From Paracoccus seriniphilus (GTDB lineage: Bacteria > Pseudomonadota > Alphaproteobacteria > Rhodobacterales > Rhodobacteraceae), in the NCBI RefSeq assembly GCF_028553745.1, contig NZ_CP067129.1, forward strand, positions 139,001-203,000: a stretch of 64,000 nucleotides of DNA, in the 5' to 3' direction. The notes below the pieces were generated by a model. The model saw nothing but the letters and a program-made list of their open reading frames with translations. It did not search any database and was not told the DNA's origin. Position numbers and translations under genes: made by a program. Positions 54,780-62,536 of this stretch are shown one piece after another. Every line of letters starts with the position of its first letter. Position 1 is the stretch's first letter.

Positions 54780-54926
54780 TCATTCCTGCTCGCGTAACTT
54801 CTTGAGCAATTCGAGAAAGCGGTCGGGAATCTGCTCTGTCGCATCCTGCTCATAGACCCGCCGCAGGTTCTCATCGATTTGCTTTTCGACCGCCTCACGG
54901 CGACCATCATCCCGTTTTGTCATCAT
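54780..54926 (-). CDS. nepR: Anti-sigma factor NepR
   Basis: This small protein of about 48 residues has the NepR core, IDENLRRVYEQD and IPDRFLELLKKLREQE, which forms the two helices that bind EcfG or PhyR. The ATG at 54926 (or 54923) is chosen because an upstream in-frame ATG at 54971 falls inside the promoter. It is divergent from phyR. Confidence 0.93.
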   Translation of the reverse strand: MMTKRDDGRREAVEKQIDENLRRVYEQDATEQIPDRFLELLKKLREQE

Positions 54927-54965
54927 GTTTTTGTTGATCCCGAACTTCCTGTGCGCACGCGATGC

Positions 54966-54991
54966 AACCATTTCGCCCCGAGGAAAGTTCC
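54966..54991 (-). promoter_or_regulatory. EcfG-dependent promoter of nepR-ecfG
   Basis: On the minus strand GGAAC (54987-54991) is followed by 18 bases and GTT (GGTT at 54966-54969), the alphaproteobacterial general stress promoter pattern. It lies about 40 bases before the nepR ATG and gives positive feedback on the operon. Confidence 0.75.
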
Positions 54992-55024
54992 ACTTCGACC
55001 GAGAAAAAAACCGAGGGAATAATC

Positions 55025-55828
55025 ATGGCGTCTGCCGACCTGGCCCAATCCATTGCGCGCGAACTTCCGTTCCTGCGCCGCTACGCGCGCGCTCTGACCG
55101 GAAGTCAAAGCGCAGGAGACAATTATGCCGCAGCCACACTGGAAGCGATCCTGTCGGATCGTTCGGTGATGGATGGCGCGGCTGACACCCGCATCGGGCT
55201 GTTTCGCGCCTTCCATGCGATCTGGCAGAGTTCCGGCCAGCCGGTTGCCGAGGCAGAGCAGACCGAACGCGAAAAACGCGCCCAGAGCCATCTGCGCAAT
55301 CTGACCCCCAATTCCCGCGAGGCCCTGCTGCTGCGCACCATCGAGGAACTGCGCTATGACCAGATTGCCTCGGTCATGCGGATCGATCAGCCCGAGGCCG
55401 AAGAGCTTGTTCAGATCGCATTGAACGAAATGAGCCAGGCCCTCAGCGGTCAGGTCATGGTCATCGAGGATGAGATGATCATCGCCATGGATCTCAAAGG
55501 CATCGTGCAGGCCATGGGTCACAATGTGACCGGCGTGGCGCGCACCCATGGTCAGGCGATCGAACTGGCCGGCAAGGCACGCCCCGACCTGATCCTGGCC
55601 GATATCCAGCTGGCTGATGGTTCTTCCGGAATCGAGGCCGTGAATGAATTGCTGGGCGATCTGGGCGATATCCCGGTGATTTTCATCACCGCCTTCCCCG
55701 AGCGGCTGCTGACGGGCGACCGCCCCGAACCGGCCTTTCTGATTTCCAAGCCTTACAGCGAGGAACAGGTCCGTTCGGCCGTCAGTCAGGCGATGTTCTT
55801 TGCCTCGACCGAGGGCATGAAGGTCTGA
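55025..55828 (+). CDS. phyR: General stress response anti-anti-sigma regulator PhyR
   Basis: The 267-residue protein has an N-terminal sigma-like domain (about 1-135, ARELPFLRRYARALTGSQ) that mimics EcfG to capture NepR, and a C-terminal receiver with Asp193 (ILADIQLADGSSG). It carries the FAT-GUY family hallmark FITAFPER and FLISKPY. GAGGGA sits 8 bases before the ATG at 55025. Phosphorylation frees the sigma-like domain. Confidence 0.96.
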   Translation: MASADLAQSIARELPFLRRYARALTGSQSAGDNYAAATLEAILSDRSVMDGAADTRIGLFRAFHAIWQSSGQPVAEAEQTEREKRAQSHLRNLTPNSREALLLRTIEELRYDQIASVMRIDQPEAEELVQIALNEMSQALSGQVMVIEDEMIIAMDLKGIVQAMGHNVTGVARTHGQAIELAGKARPDLILADIQLADGSSGIEAVNELLGDLGDIPVIFITAFPERLLTGDRPEPAFLISKPYSEEQVRSAVSQAMFFASTEGMKV

Positions 55829-55837
55829 ACAGGCCCG

Positions 55838-56824
55838 CTATTTCGAGCCGGTTGCACGTCTCAATGCGTGCAGCCGGCGACGCCGCGCCAGTTCGACATT
55901 GATCAGGGCGCCCAACATGACCGAAAACCCCGCCAGATAGAACCACATCAGCAGGGCAACCACCGTCCCGATCGAACCGTAGATACGGTTGTAGCTGTTG
56001 AAACTGCCCAGATAGGCCGAAAAGGCGATGGACGCGCCGCCCCACAGGATCGTCGCAAAGAACGACCCCCAGGTGAATACCGGCGTGCGTGGCGTTTTCA
56101 CGTTGGGGCCATAGCGATACAGAATGCCGATACCCAGGATCACCAGCATGAACATTGCCGCCCAGGGCAGGGCCGCCAGCAGCCAGATCCTGACCTCGGC
56201 CACCACGACGAATTTCAGCATCACCGGCACGATCACGATGGTGGCAAGTCCCGCCAGAGAGATCCCGACAATCGCCAGCGTCAGCACATAGGCCAGAATG
56301 AAGCCAAAGATCGTCGAATGCCCGCGCACGCCATAGGCGGCATTCAACCCGCGTACCAGCCCGTCTACCCCGGCGCGCGCGGCGATCGTGGCGATCATGA
56401 ATGACAGGAAAGACGCCCAGCCGATCGACGTGCGTCCCGTTTCGGTCAGGGACTGGATCTGGGCATCTATGATCGCCTCGGCCCCACCGGGCAGGAATTC
56501 ATGCGCGACATCGACATAAGCCATGATGACCGTCGGATCGAACCACAGGCTCCATAATGTCAGGATCGCCGCCAGACCCGGAAAGACGGCAAACATCGCG
56601 TAGAAGGCCACGCCAGCGGCGATCAGCCCCATATGGATCTTGTGCATCCGCTCGAATATGGCGGACCAGAAATCCAGAAATTCGCGAAACAGACCCAGAT
56701 CGAAACTCCTGTCTGATACATCGCCAGCATGCTGCGCACCGCTCGGGCGCGCAACCCCTTCACGCCTGATCCGTATATCGCGCCCAGACGGATTCTTCGC
56801 CCAGCCGTGCAATGAATTCGGCAT
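55838..56824 (-). CDS. YihY/virulence factor BrkB family membrane protein
   Basis: The 328-residue protein has about six helices and the family core: GLIAAGVAFYAMFAVFPGLAAI, WASFLSFMIATIAARAG, GLNAAYGVRG and YGSIGTVVALLMWFYLAGF. The family was once mislabelled RNase BN; its true function is unclear. The only ATG overlaps dnaQ by 65 bases and gives about 45 N-terminal residues without family resemblance. An AGGAG followed 7 bases later by an in-frame CTG near 56700 is an alternative start. It is convergent with phyR, with 9 bases between them. Confidence 0.85.
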   Translation of the reverse strand: MPNSLHGWAKNPSGRDIRIRREGVARPSGAQHAGDVSDRSFDLGLFREFLDFWSAIFERMHKIHMGLIAAGVAFYAMFAVFPGLAAILTLWSLWFDPTVIMAYVDVAHEFLPGGAEAIIDAQIQSLTETGRTSIGWASFLSFMIATIAARAGVDGLVRGLNAAYGVRGHSTIFGFILAYVLTLAIVGISLAGLATIVIVPVMLKFVVVAEVRIWLLAALPWAAMFMLVILGIGILYRYGPNVKTPRTPVFTWGSFFATILWGGASIAFSAYLGSFNSYNRIYGSIGTVVALLMWFYLAGFSVMLGALINVELARRRRLHALRRATGSK

Positions 56825-57470
56825 GGGCTTTGGCTTCTTCGGCAGTCAGGCGCGAGGGCAGGGGATGGGGACGTGGCGCGCGTGGCGTCATGAAGGCGTC
56901 CTGCCCCGGCGCGCCCGAGCTGTCCTCTTGCGGTTGGTCAAGAACAAGGTCGGGCTGACGCCCCCCGATCAACTGCAGATAGACTTCGGCCAGCAATTCC
57001 GAGTCAAGAAGCGCTCCATGCAGTTCGCGTCCGGAGTTGTCGACACCAAAGCGGCGGCACAACGCATCCAGCGAGTTGCCCGCACCGGGAAACTTGTCAC
57101 GGGCCATGGCTAGCGTATCCAGCGCCCGCTCCCATGGTAAAGTCGGGAATCCCGCGCGTTTCAACTCGGCATTCAGGAATTTCATGTCGAAGCTGGCGTT
57201 GTGGATCACCAGCCTGGAATCATCCCCGACGAAATCAATGAAGTCCTGAGCGATTTCCGCGAATTTCGGCTTGTCGCGCAGGAAATCATCGCCCAGCCCG
57301 TGAACGTCAAAGGCCTCTTTCGGCATCGGTCGTTCGGGGTTGATATAGACATGAAAGGTCCGTCCGGTCGGCAGATGCCCTTCCAGTTCCAGCGCGCCGA
57401 TCTCGACGATCCGGTCATCCTTGTCGTGGTAAAAACCCGTGGTTTCGGTATCGAGGACGATCTCACGCAT
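56760..57470 (-). CDS. dnaQ: DNA polymerase III epsilon subunit (3'-5' proofreading exonuclease)
   Basis: The 236-residue protein has the three exonuclease motifs: Exo I IVLDTETTG, Exo II VIHNASFDMKFL and Exo III HGALLDSELLAEVYL. A C-terminal tail of about 60 residues binds the polymerase. ATG 57470 (MREIVLDTE) is chosen over an upstream TTG. It overlaps the coaE stop by 8 bases; order aroE-coaE-dnaQ is typical of alphaproteobacteria near the origin. Confidence 0.96.
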   Translation of the reverse strand: MREIVLDTETTGFYHDKDDRIVEIGALELEGHLPTGRTFHVYINPERPMPKEAFDVHGLGDDFLRDKPKFAEIAQDFIDFVGDDSRLVIHNASFDMKFLNAELKRAGFPTLPWERALDTLAMARDKFPGAGNSLDALCRRFGVDNSGRELHGALLDSELLAEVYLQLIGGRQPDLVLDQPQEDSSGAPGQDAFMTPRAPRPHPLPSRLTAEEAKAHAEFIARLGEESVWARYTDQA

Positions 57471-58050
57471 TCTGTTCAATCTCTTGGCAAATCGCGTCTA
57501 TGGCCTGTCGCGCGCCGTCCAGCGTATCGGTCGGAATGATCCAGTCGGCCCTGGCGCGCTTTTCCGCATCGGGCATCTGGCGCGACAGGATCATCCGGAA
57601 TGTTTCTTCCGTCATGCCCGGACGTGCCATCACCCGGGCCTTCTGGGTTTCGGCATCGGTGGACACGACGGCCACACCGTCGCAGCGTTGCGCCATATTA
57701 CCTTCGAACAGCAACGGAATGTCCAGAACGATCAGCCCTGCATCGCCGTGGCTGCGGATGAATTCATCGCGATGGGCTGCGACCATCGGGTGCACCACGG
57801 CTTCCAGACGGGACAGGGCATCGGGATCGCGGGCAATACAGCTTTTCAGCTCGGCCCGATCTATGCCGCCATCGACAAGCGCCGAGGGAAACAGGCGGGC
57901 AACCGGCGCGACGGCCGCTCCGCCGGGACCATACAGTTCATGCACGACCTGATCAGCGTCCCAGACCGGACAGCCCCGCTCGCGAAACATCTGGGCGGTG
58001 GTCGATTTTCCCATGCCGATGCTGCCGGTCAGCCCCAGAAGAAAGCTCAT
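57463..58050 (-). CDS. coaE: Dephospho-CoA kinase
   Basis: This 195-residue kinase has Walker A LTGSIGMGKST, the WDADQVVHELY motif and LDIPLLFE. It phosphorylates dephospho-CoA in the last step of coenzyme A synthesis. It overlaps aroE (ATGA) and dnaQ. Confidence 0.96.
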   Translation of the reverse strand: MSFLLGLTGSIGMGKSTTAQMFRERGCPVWDADQVVHELYGPGGAAVAPVARLFPSALVDGGIDRAELKSCIARDPDALSRLEAVVHPMVAAHRDEFIRSHGDAGLIVLDIPLLFEGNMAQRCDGVAVVSTDAETQKARVMARPGMTEETFRMILSRQMPDAEKRARADWIIPTDTLDGARQAIDAICQEIEQNA

Positions 58051-58901
58051 TCCAGAACGACCCGTCGGGCTTCATCATCCACCTCGGGCCGTTGCCCGAA
58101 CCAGCGCTCGAACCCCGGCGCAGCCTGATGCAGCAACATGCCAAGCCCATCGACGACCTTGCAGCCACGTTCCTGCGCCTGGGCAAGCAGGGGCGTCATC
58201 AGCGGCGTATAGACGAGATCCGTCACCAGGGCCTGCGGTGACAACGCATCCAGAGGCACCCTCAAGGGCTGCTTGCCGGTCATCCCCAACGAGGTCGCAT
58301 TGACTACCGTGGCAGCGCCTTCCAGCATGTTTCCGGCCTGCGCCCAGTCATAGACCACCAGACGCGCCCCGAACTCGGACTTGATCTGTTCCGATCTGAT
58401 CCGCGTGCGGTTGGTGATGCGCAATTCCTTCACGCCACTGTCCAGCAGCGATGCCACCACGGCGCGGGCAGCCCCCCCTGCACCGATCACCGCCGCTGGT
58501 CCCGCCGCGGGATCCCAGTCAGGCGCGTTCTGACGCAGATTGGCGATGAAACCATAGCCATCCGTATTGTCGGCGTGGATTTTCCCGTCAGGACGAAAGA
58601 TCAGCGTATTCGCCGCACCGATCAGCGCCGCCCGGTCGGTCACAACATCCGCCAGTGCCAGAACCGCCTCCTTGTGCGGAATGGTGACATTCAGGCCGAC
58701 AAAGCCGGCACGCGGCAGGATGCGCAGCACCTCGGCCAGATGTTCGGGCATGACCGGCATCGGAATGTAATGCCCCTCGATCCCGTAGCGCCGCAACCAA
58801 TGTCCATGCAACCGTGGTGAGCGCGAATGCGCGATCGGCATCCCGATCACCCCCGCCAGCGGCACATGAGAAATTTCGGACAAGGAAGGTTCGTCGTTCA
58901 T
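58047..58901 (-). CDS. aroE: Shikimate dehydrogenase
   Basis: The 284-residue enzyme has the shikimate-binding PIAHSRSPRLH and NVTIPHKEAV (catalytic Lys), the nucleotide-binding IGAGGAARAV loop, and NATSLGM. It carries out the NADPH-dependent reduction of 3-dehydroshikimate in aromatic amino acid synthesis. It borders the origin region. Confidence 0.96.
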   Translation of the reverse strand: MNDEPSLSEISHVPLAGVIGMPIAHSRSPRLHGHWLRRYGIEGHYIPMPVMPEHLAEVLRILPRAGFVGLNVTIPHKEAVLALADVVTDRAALIGAANTLIFRPDGKIHADNTDGYGFIANLRQNAPDWDPAAGPAAVIGAGGAARAVVASLLDSGVKELRITNRTRIRSEQIKSEFGARLVVYDWAQAGNMLEGAATVVNATSLGMTGKQPLRVPLDALSPQALVTDLVYTPLMTPLLAQAQERGCKVVDGLGMLLHQAAPGFERWFGQRPEVDDEARRVVLE

Positions 58902-59401
58902 CGCGATATGTCGTCACTTGCTGCCAGGGTGGCCCAGATTAGGCCGCCTGAACTGGGGAAAAAAGGGATTCGAAAGAGTCTCGGGCAATGACCCTGTGAC
59001 CTGATGCAGGAATGCCTGTGTATAACCCCGTGGATAACCAGTATTGTCGTATGTGGCTAAATTGTGGTCATACCAAAACAACCCGAATTTCACCCGAGAC
59101 GAAACAAGAACGACAGAACTCGATCCACAGGTGGACGAATCGGTCAGCAAAAATCGCGAATCTGTGGATAACGCCTTCGCTGAAGTTTTGACCACAGACT
59201 TATCCACAATTCATCTGTTTGAAACGAAACTTCTTTTTGACGAATCAGAGAGGTTTTAAAGAGCTTGTCCACATGAGCTGATTCGGTGGAAAGAGTTCCG
59301 GATAAGCCTGGGATCCTGTTATCCACAGGCCCTACTATAACAACATTCCTTTCTATACTTTTATATTTTAAGTAAGGCAGAGCGAAAATTCGGGGACAGC
59401 C
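58902..59401. other. Probable chromosomal replication origin (oriC)
   Basis: This 500-bp gene-free spacer has three perfect DnaA boxes: TGTGGATAA at 59163-59171, TTATCCACA at 59200-59208 and 59319-59327. One-mismatch boxes lie at 59017-59025, 59029-59037 and 59265-59273. An AT-rich stretch at about 59331-59375 next to the last box could be the unwinding element. Six GANTC sites (58967, 58976, 59137, 59158, 59242, 59280) are more than the about two expected, in line with CcrM control. Flanking aroE-coaE-dnaQ and hemJ-rho-mnmE-mnmG agree with an origin-proximal site. Confidence 0.85.
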
Positions 59402-59839
59402 ATGCTTGCAACCATCTATCCCTATGCCAAGGCATTTCACGTGATGGCGGTGATTTCCTGGATGGCAGGAATTTTCTATCTGCCCAGACTTTTCGTCTAT
59501 CACGCGGAACGCGGAAGGCAGGGTGGCGAGCCGACAAAAAGCTTTGAAATCATGGAACAAAAGCTTCTGGGCATGATCATGCGTCCGGCCATGATCGCAA
59601 CCTGGCTCAGTGGTCTTTGTCTGGTCCTGACCCCGGGAATCGTTGACTGGTCGATGGTTTGGCCCTGGACAAAGGCTGCCAGCGTGCTTGCCATGACCTG
59701 GTTCCATCACTGGTGCGCCACCCAAAAACACCAGTTGTCGCTGGGAAAATCGCTGACCGGGCGGCAATACCGGATGATGAACGAGGTCCCGACCCTGCTG
59801 ATGGTGGTGATCGTTCTGTCGGTAATCGTCAAATTCTGA
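59402..59839 (+). CDS. hemJ: Protoporphyrinogen oxidase HemJ
   Basis: This 145-residue membrane protein has about four helices and the HemJ pattern, with KAFHVMAVISWMAGIFYLPRLFVYH (shown in part), MRPAMIATW, WFHHWC and RMMNEVPTLLM. It oxidises protoporphyrinogen IX to protoporphyrin IX in haem synthesis in bacteria lacking HemG or HemY. A GGGGA ribosome-binding site precedes the ATG, at the edge of the origin. Confidence 0.93.
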   Translation: MLATIYPYAKAFHVMAVISWMAGIFYLPRLFVYHAERGRQGGEPTKSFEIMEQKLLGMIMRPAMIATWLSGLCLVLTPGIVDWSMVWPWTKAASVLAMTWFHHWCATQKHQLSLGKSLTGRQYRMMNEVPTLLMVVIVLSVIVKF

Positions 59840-59967
59840 TCGCAAAGATTGACTCACGGGGCTTTGGGCCTTATCTGCGCCTTCAAGCCCGACCATCCGG
59901 TCGGAGATTCCCCGATGAATATCTAATCTGGCCGGCCGATTCTGGCGCGGCAACCTGGTGACAACCC

Positions 59968-61239
59968 ATGACCGAAGAACGATTGAACCTGTCCGATCTC
60001 AAGGCGAAAAGCCCGGCAGATCTCTTGGCAATGGCCGAGGAATGGGAAATCGAGAACGCTTCCACCATGCGCAAGGGCGAGATGATGTTCTCGATCCTCA
60101 AGGAGCATGCGGAAGAGGGCTGGGACATCGGCGGTGAGGGCGTTCTGGAGGTCGTTCAGGACGGATTCGGCTTCCTGCGGTCGACCGAAGCCAATTATCT
60201 GCCCGGTCCCGACGACATTTACGTCAGCCCCGACATGATCCGCCAGCACAGCCTGCGAACGGGTGATACGGTGGAAGGGGTGATTCGAGCTCCCGGCGAG
60301 AACGAACGTTATTTCGCGCTGACCAAGGTTGAACGAATCAACTTTGAAAGCCCCGAAAAAGCGCGCCACAAGGTGGCTTTTGACAATTTGACGCCGCTTT
60401 ATCCCAATGATCGCCTGAAAATGGAGATCGAGGATCCCACGATCAAGGATCGCAGCTCGCGCATCATTGATCTGGTGGCTCCGATCGGGAAAGGCCAGCG
60501 ATCGCTGATCGTGGCGCCGCCACGGACGGGTAAAACCGTGCTGCTGCAGAACATCGCCCATTCGATCGAGCGCAATCACCCGGAATGCTATCTGATCGTG
60601 CTGCTGATCGACGAACGGCCCGAGGAAGTCACCGACATGCAGCGCAGCGTGCGCGGCGAAGTGATCTCTTCGACCTTCGATGAACCGGCCAGCCGCCACG
60701 TGGCGGTATCGGAGATGGTCATCGAAAAGGCCAAGCGGCTCGTGGAACACAAGCGAGATGTGGTGATTCTTCTTGATTCGATCACAAGACTTGGTAGGGC
60801 ATTCAACACTGTAGTGCCCAGCTCGGGTAAAGTGCTTACCGGTGGTGTGGATGCGAATGCGCTCCAGCGGCCAAAGAGGTTCTTTGGTGCCGCCCGGAAT
60901 ATCGAAGAGGGCGGCAGCCTGACCATCATCGCCACCGCTTTGATCGACACCGGCTCGCGCATGGATGAAGTCATCTTCGAAGAGTTCAAAGGCACGGGTA
61001 ACAGCGAAATCGTCCTGGATCGCAAGGTCGCCGATAAACGCGTCTTCCCGGCGATGGACATCCTGAAATCAGGAACGCGGAAGGAAGAACTGTTGGTTGA
61101 TGCCAAAGACCTGCAGAAAACCTATCTGTTGCGCCGAATTCTGAACCCGATGGGAACGACCGATGCCATCGAGTTCCTGATCTCAAAACTGAAACAGACA
61201 AAGAGCAACGCCGAATTCTTTGATTCGATGAACGCCTGA
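59968..61239 (+). CDS. rho: Transcription termination factor Rho
   Basis: This 423-residue hexameric RNA helicase has an N-terminal RNA-binding domain ([31 protein letters not shown]), Walker A APPRTGKT, the [10 protein letters not shown] loop, [16 protein letters not shown] and the [21 protein letters not shown]-loop/R-loop region. Length is normal. It starts 128 bases after hemJ and is followed 11 bases later by mnmE. Confidence 0.98.
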   Translation: MTEERLNLSDLKAKSPADLLAMAEEWEIENASTMRKGEMMFSILKEHAEEGWDIGGEGVLEVVQDGFGFLRSTEANYLPGPDDIYVSPDMIRQHSLRTGDTVEGVIRAPGENERYFALTKVERINFESPEKARHKVAFDNLTPLYPNDRLKMEIEDPTIKDRSSRIIDLVAPIGKGQRSLIVAPPRTGKTVLLQNIAHSIERNHPECYLIVLLIDERPEEVTDMQRSVRGEVISSTFDEPASRHVAVSEMVIEKAKRLVEHKRDVVILLDSITRLGRAFNTVVPSSGKVLTGGVDANALQRPKRFFGAARNIEEGGSLTIIATALIDTGSRMDEVIFEEFKGTGNSEIVLDRKVADKRVFPAMDILKSGTRKEELLVDAKDLQKTYLLRRILNPMGTTDAIEFLISKLKQTKSNAEFFDSMNA

Positions 61240-61250
61240 CGGGGCAGCCC

Positions 61251-62516
61251 ATGGACCTCATTTTTGCCGAGGCCACACCGCCTGGGCGGGGTGGCGTCTC
61301 GGTCATTCGAATTAGCGGAGAAGGCGCCCGGCATCTTGCCGAGCGTCTTTGCGGTTTCATGCCGAAATCGCGTCATGCCTATTTCCGTACTCTGCGCGAC
61401 GGAAACGAAGATCTCGACCATGTTCTGGCAATGTGGTTCGAGTATGGCGCCAGCTTTACAGGTGAAGAAGTCGCAGAATTGCACCTGCATGGCGCACCGG
61501 TCATCGCCCGGCGAGTCCTTTCCGTGCTGTCGAACCTGGGTGCTCGCCCTGCCGAGGCGGGTGAGTTCACCCGTCGCGCCTTCCTGAACGGGCGCATGGA
61601 TCTTGCCGAAGTGGAAGGTCTGGGTGATCTTCTTGAAGCGGAAACCGAAACCCAGCGAAGGCTTGCCTTGCGGGCAAGCGGCGGTGAACTGGGGAAGAAA
61701 GTTATGCGTTGGCGCGATATGCTGATTCGCGCTGGAGCATTGGTTGAGGTCAGCGTTGATTTCGCTGATGAAGAAGTTCCGGATGATGTTCCGCCGGAAG
61801 TCTTTGATCTGTTGAAAGAACTGAGATCCGAGATAGATCTCGAGATTTCAGGCTTTCCAGCGGCAGAGCGGCTGCGGACGGGCTTCGAGGTGGCGATCGT
61901 TGGACCTCCTAATGCCGGAAAATCAAGTCTTATCAATAAAATAGCAAAGCGGGACGTGGCCCTGGTCTCGGATATTGCGGGAACAACCCGCGATGTGATC
62001 GAACTGCGAATGGACCTCAATGGGCTTGCCGTCACCTTGCTGGATACAGCCGGGCTTCGCGATACCGATGATCATGTCGAGGGCCTCGGTGTCGATGTAG
62101 CGCGTCGGCGCGCAAGTTCAGCTGATCTTCGGATTCATCTGTCCGATATGGGAAAAGCAGACCCGGATCTGTATGCTGAAGGCGATATTGTTGCCCGCAG
62201 CAAGGCGGATCTGCAGCCTGGCGATAACGGAATTTCGATTTCATCGTTGAGCGGGCAGGGGATTGATGAACTTCTGTCGGAACTTTACTCACGCCTGCGG
62301 CAAAGGATTGCCGGTGCCGGTATCGTCAGCCATGAAAGGCAGGTCGCGGCATTGCGTTTGGCGGCCGACTCCCTGACAATAGACCACGATCTGCCGGCCG
62401 AACTTGTGGCCGAATCCATCCGTCAGACGGCAGTTTCTCTTGATCGACTGCTTGGACGAATCGGTGCGGAAGAGTATTTAGACGTGATCTTCTCGTCTTT
62501 CTGTATCGGTAAATGA
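61251..62516 (+). CDS. mnmE: tRNA uridine-5-carboxymethylaminomethyl(34) synthesis GTPase MnmE
   Basis: The 421-residue protein has the folate-binding N-terminus (FAEATPPGRGGVSVIRISG), the G1 loop GPPNAGKSS, G2/G3 IAGTTRD and LLDTAGLRD, and the C-terminal catalytic FCIGK. The G4 guanine motif reads SKAD in place of NKxD. With MnmG it modifies the wobble uridine of several tRNAs. It lies between rho and mnmG. Confidence 0.96.
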   Translation: MDLIFAEATPPGRGGVSVIRISGEGARHLAERLCGFMPKSRHAYFRTLRDGNEDLDHVLAMWFEYGASFTGEEVAELHLHGAPVIARRVLSVLSNLGARPAEAGEFTRRAFLNGRMDLAEVEGLGDLLEAETETQRRLALRASGGELGKKVMRWRDMLIRAGALVEVSVDFADEEVPDDVPPEVFDLLKELRSEIDLEISGFPAAERLRTGFEVAIVGPPNAGKSSLINKIAKRDVALVSDIAGTTRDVIELRMDLNGLAVTLLDTAGLRDTDDHVEGLGVDVARRRASSADLRIHLSDMGKADPDLYAEGDIVARSKADLQPGDNGISISSLSGQGIDELLSELYSRLRQRIAGAGIVSHERQVAALRLAADSLTIDHDLPAELVAESIRQTAVSLDRLLGRIGAEEYLDVIFSSFCIGK

Positions 62517-62520
62517 AAGG

Positions 62521-62536
62521 TGTTTCACGTGAAACA
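62521..62536. promoter_or_regulatory. parS centromere site
   Basis: TGTTTCACGTGAAACA is a perfect 16-bp palindrome, the canonical ParB (Spo0J) binding site. It sits across the mnmG start, about 3.2 kb from the last DnaA box of the origin, as expected for an origin-proximal parS. Confidence 0.95.

Noticed and set aside
58902..59401. Short open frames within the aroE-hemJ spacer (for example around 58914-59259)
   Set aside because: No family resemblance; the DnaA boxes and AT-rich tract explain the region better.
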